64,000 bases of DNA, from contig JAFRSD010000009.1 in assembly GCA_017427775.1 (NCBI GenBank), positions 62,001 through 126,000 on the forward strand, in the 5' to 3' direction. The notes beneath the pieces are model-generated. The model was given only the letters and a program-made list of their open reading frames with translations. It made no database searches and was not told the DNA's origin. The stretch comes from Lachnospiraceae bacterium. Lineage in GTDB: Bacteria; Bacillota; Clostridia; Lachnospirales; Lachnospiraceae. Positions 63,822 to 64,000 of this stretch are shown one piece after another. Position 1 is the stretch's first letter. Each line of letters begins with the position of its first letter. The translations under genes were made by a program, and so were the position numbers.

Positions 63822-64000
63822 TTACGCCTGTTCCGTAAGCCGAATGCCGTCTTCTTCAATCGTGATGAGACGGTTCTTATAGAGATTTCCGAGGGCACGT
63901 TTGAAAGCTGCCTTGCTGAGGCAGAAACGCGCTTTGATGTCTTCGGCGCTGCTCTTATCGTTGAACGGAAGGAACCCGCCTGCACCCTTCAGGGAAGAGA
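63822..64000 (-). CDS. CvfB-like S1-domain RNA-binding protein, C-terminal fragment
   Basis: Only the last 58 residues are in the window; the 5' part lies beyond the right edge. The frame reads GGFLPFNDKSSAEDIKARF, then SKAAFKRALGNLYKNRLITI and EEDGIRLTEQA, the winged-helix end of CvfB/YitL-type proteins that have S1 domains in front. CvfB affects virulence-factor expression in Staphylococcus; its role here is unknown. Confidence 0.85.
   Translation of the reverse strand, partial: SSLKGAGGFLPFNDKSSAEDIKARFCLSKAAFKRALGNLYKNRLITIEEDGIRLTEQA

Overview
The window looks like a chromosomal segment of an anaerobic Clostridia/Lachnospiraceae-type member of the Bacillota. This is an inference from gene families and order: an rpsL-rpsG-fusA-tuf block, a short Gram-positive-type RpoD, ComF, a CvfB-like protein, a DUF1292 protein, an OhrR-type regulator, and strong AGGAGG ribosome binding sites with TTGACA/TATAAT promoters throughout. 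No rRNA, tRNA, CRISPR array or insertion sequence was recognised.

Layout. (1) 1-12.7 kb is accessory DNA. On the minus strand there is a three-gene defence-like operon: a DUF1016/YhcG PD-(D/E)XK nuclease, a type III methyltransferase Mod, and a type III restriction subunit Res cut by the window edge. Next to it is a Cro/CI repressor. Divergent from the repressor run a 51-aa protein, an excisionase-like protein, a PrimPol/P4-type primase-helicase, a mirror-symmetric iteron array, two unknown proteins, a lone HK97-fold major capsid protein, a 54-aa protein and a large serine integrase. No relaxase, type IV secretion, terminase, portal, prohead protease or tail gene is present. I read this as a phage-satellite-like integrative element carrying restriction-modification cargo; it is the most interesting object in the window. 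(2) 12.7-24.2 kb: an ABC exporter, a membrane protein, uracil/xanthine permease, an anion permease, a GT2 glycosyltransferase, a lipid kinase, PspC, a small HTH regulator, and an XPD-like helicase with an N-terminal nuclease domain. (3) 24.2-33.6 kb: DUF1292 protein, UvrD-like helicase, gltX, then a minus-strand cluster of CHASE2-adenylate/guanylate cyclase, TIM-barrel isomerase and a FecR/InlB-B-repeat surface protein. (4) 33.8-39.9 kb: rpoD, rpsL, rpsG, fusA, tuf. (5) 39.9-50.9 kb: an ECF sigma factor with a membrane partner, an OhrR-controlled gpx-ohrR-trx peroxide locus, a lipoprotein, hydrolases, a nitroreductase, and an MBOAT/DHHW pair for polysaccharide O-acetylation. (6) 51-64 kb: Na/Pi cotransporter, GH31 glycosidase, MntP, CaCA antiporter, MreB, RecD2, a sugar nucleotidyltransferase, ComF, and the C-terminus of a CvfB-like protein.

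A recurring regulatory theme is a promoter nested inside an intrinsic terminator hairpin (upstream of uraA, rpsL and the MBOAT gene). Such a layout could stop upstream transcripts while letting the downstream gene start in the same ~60 bp.
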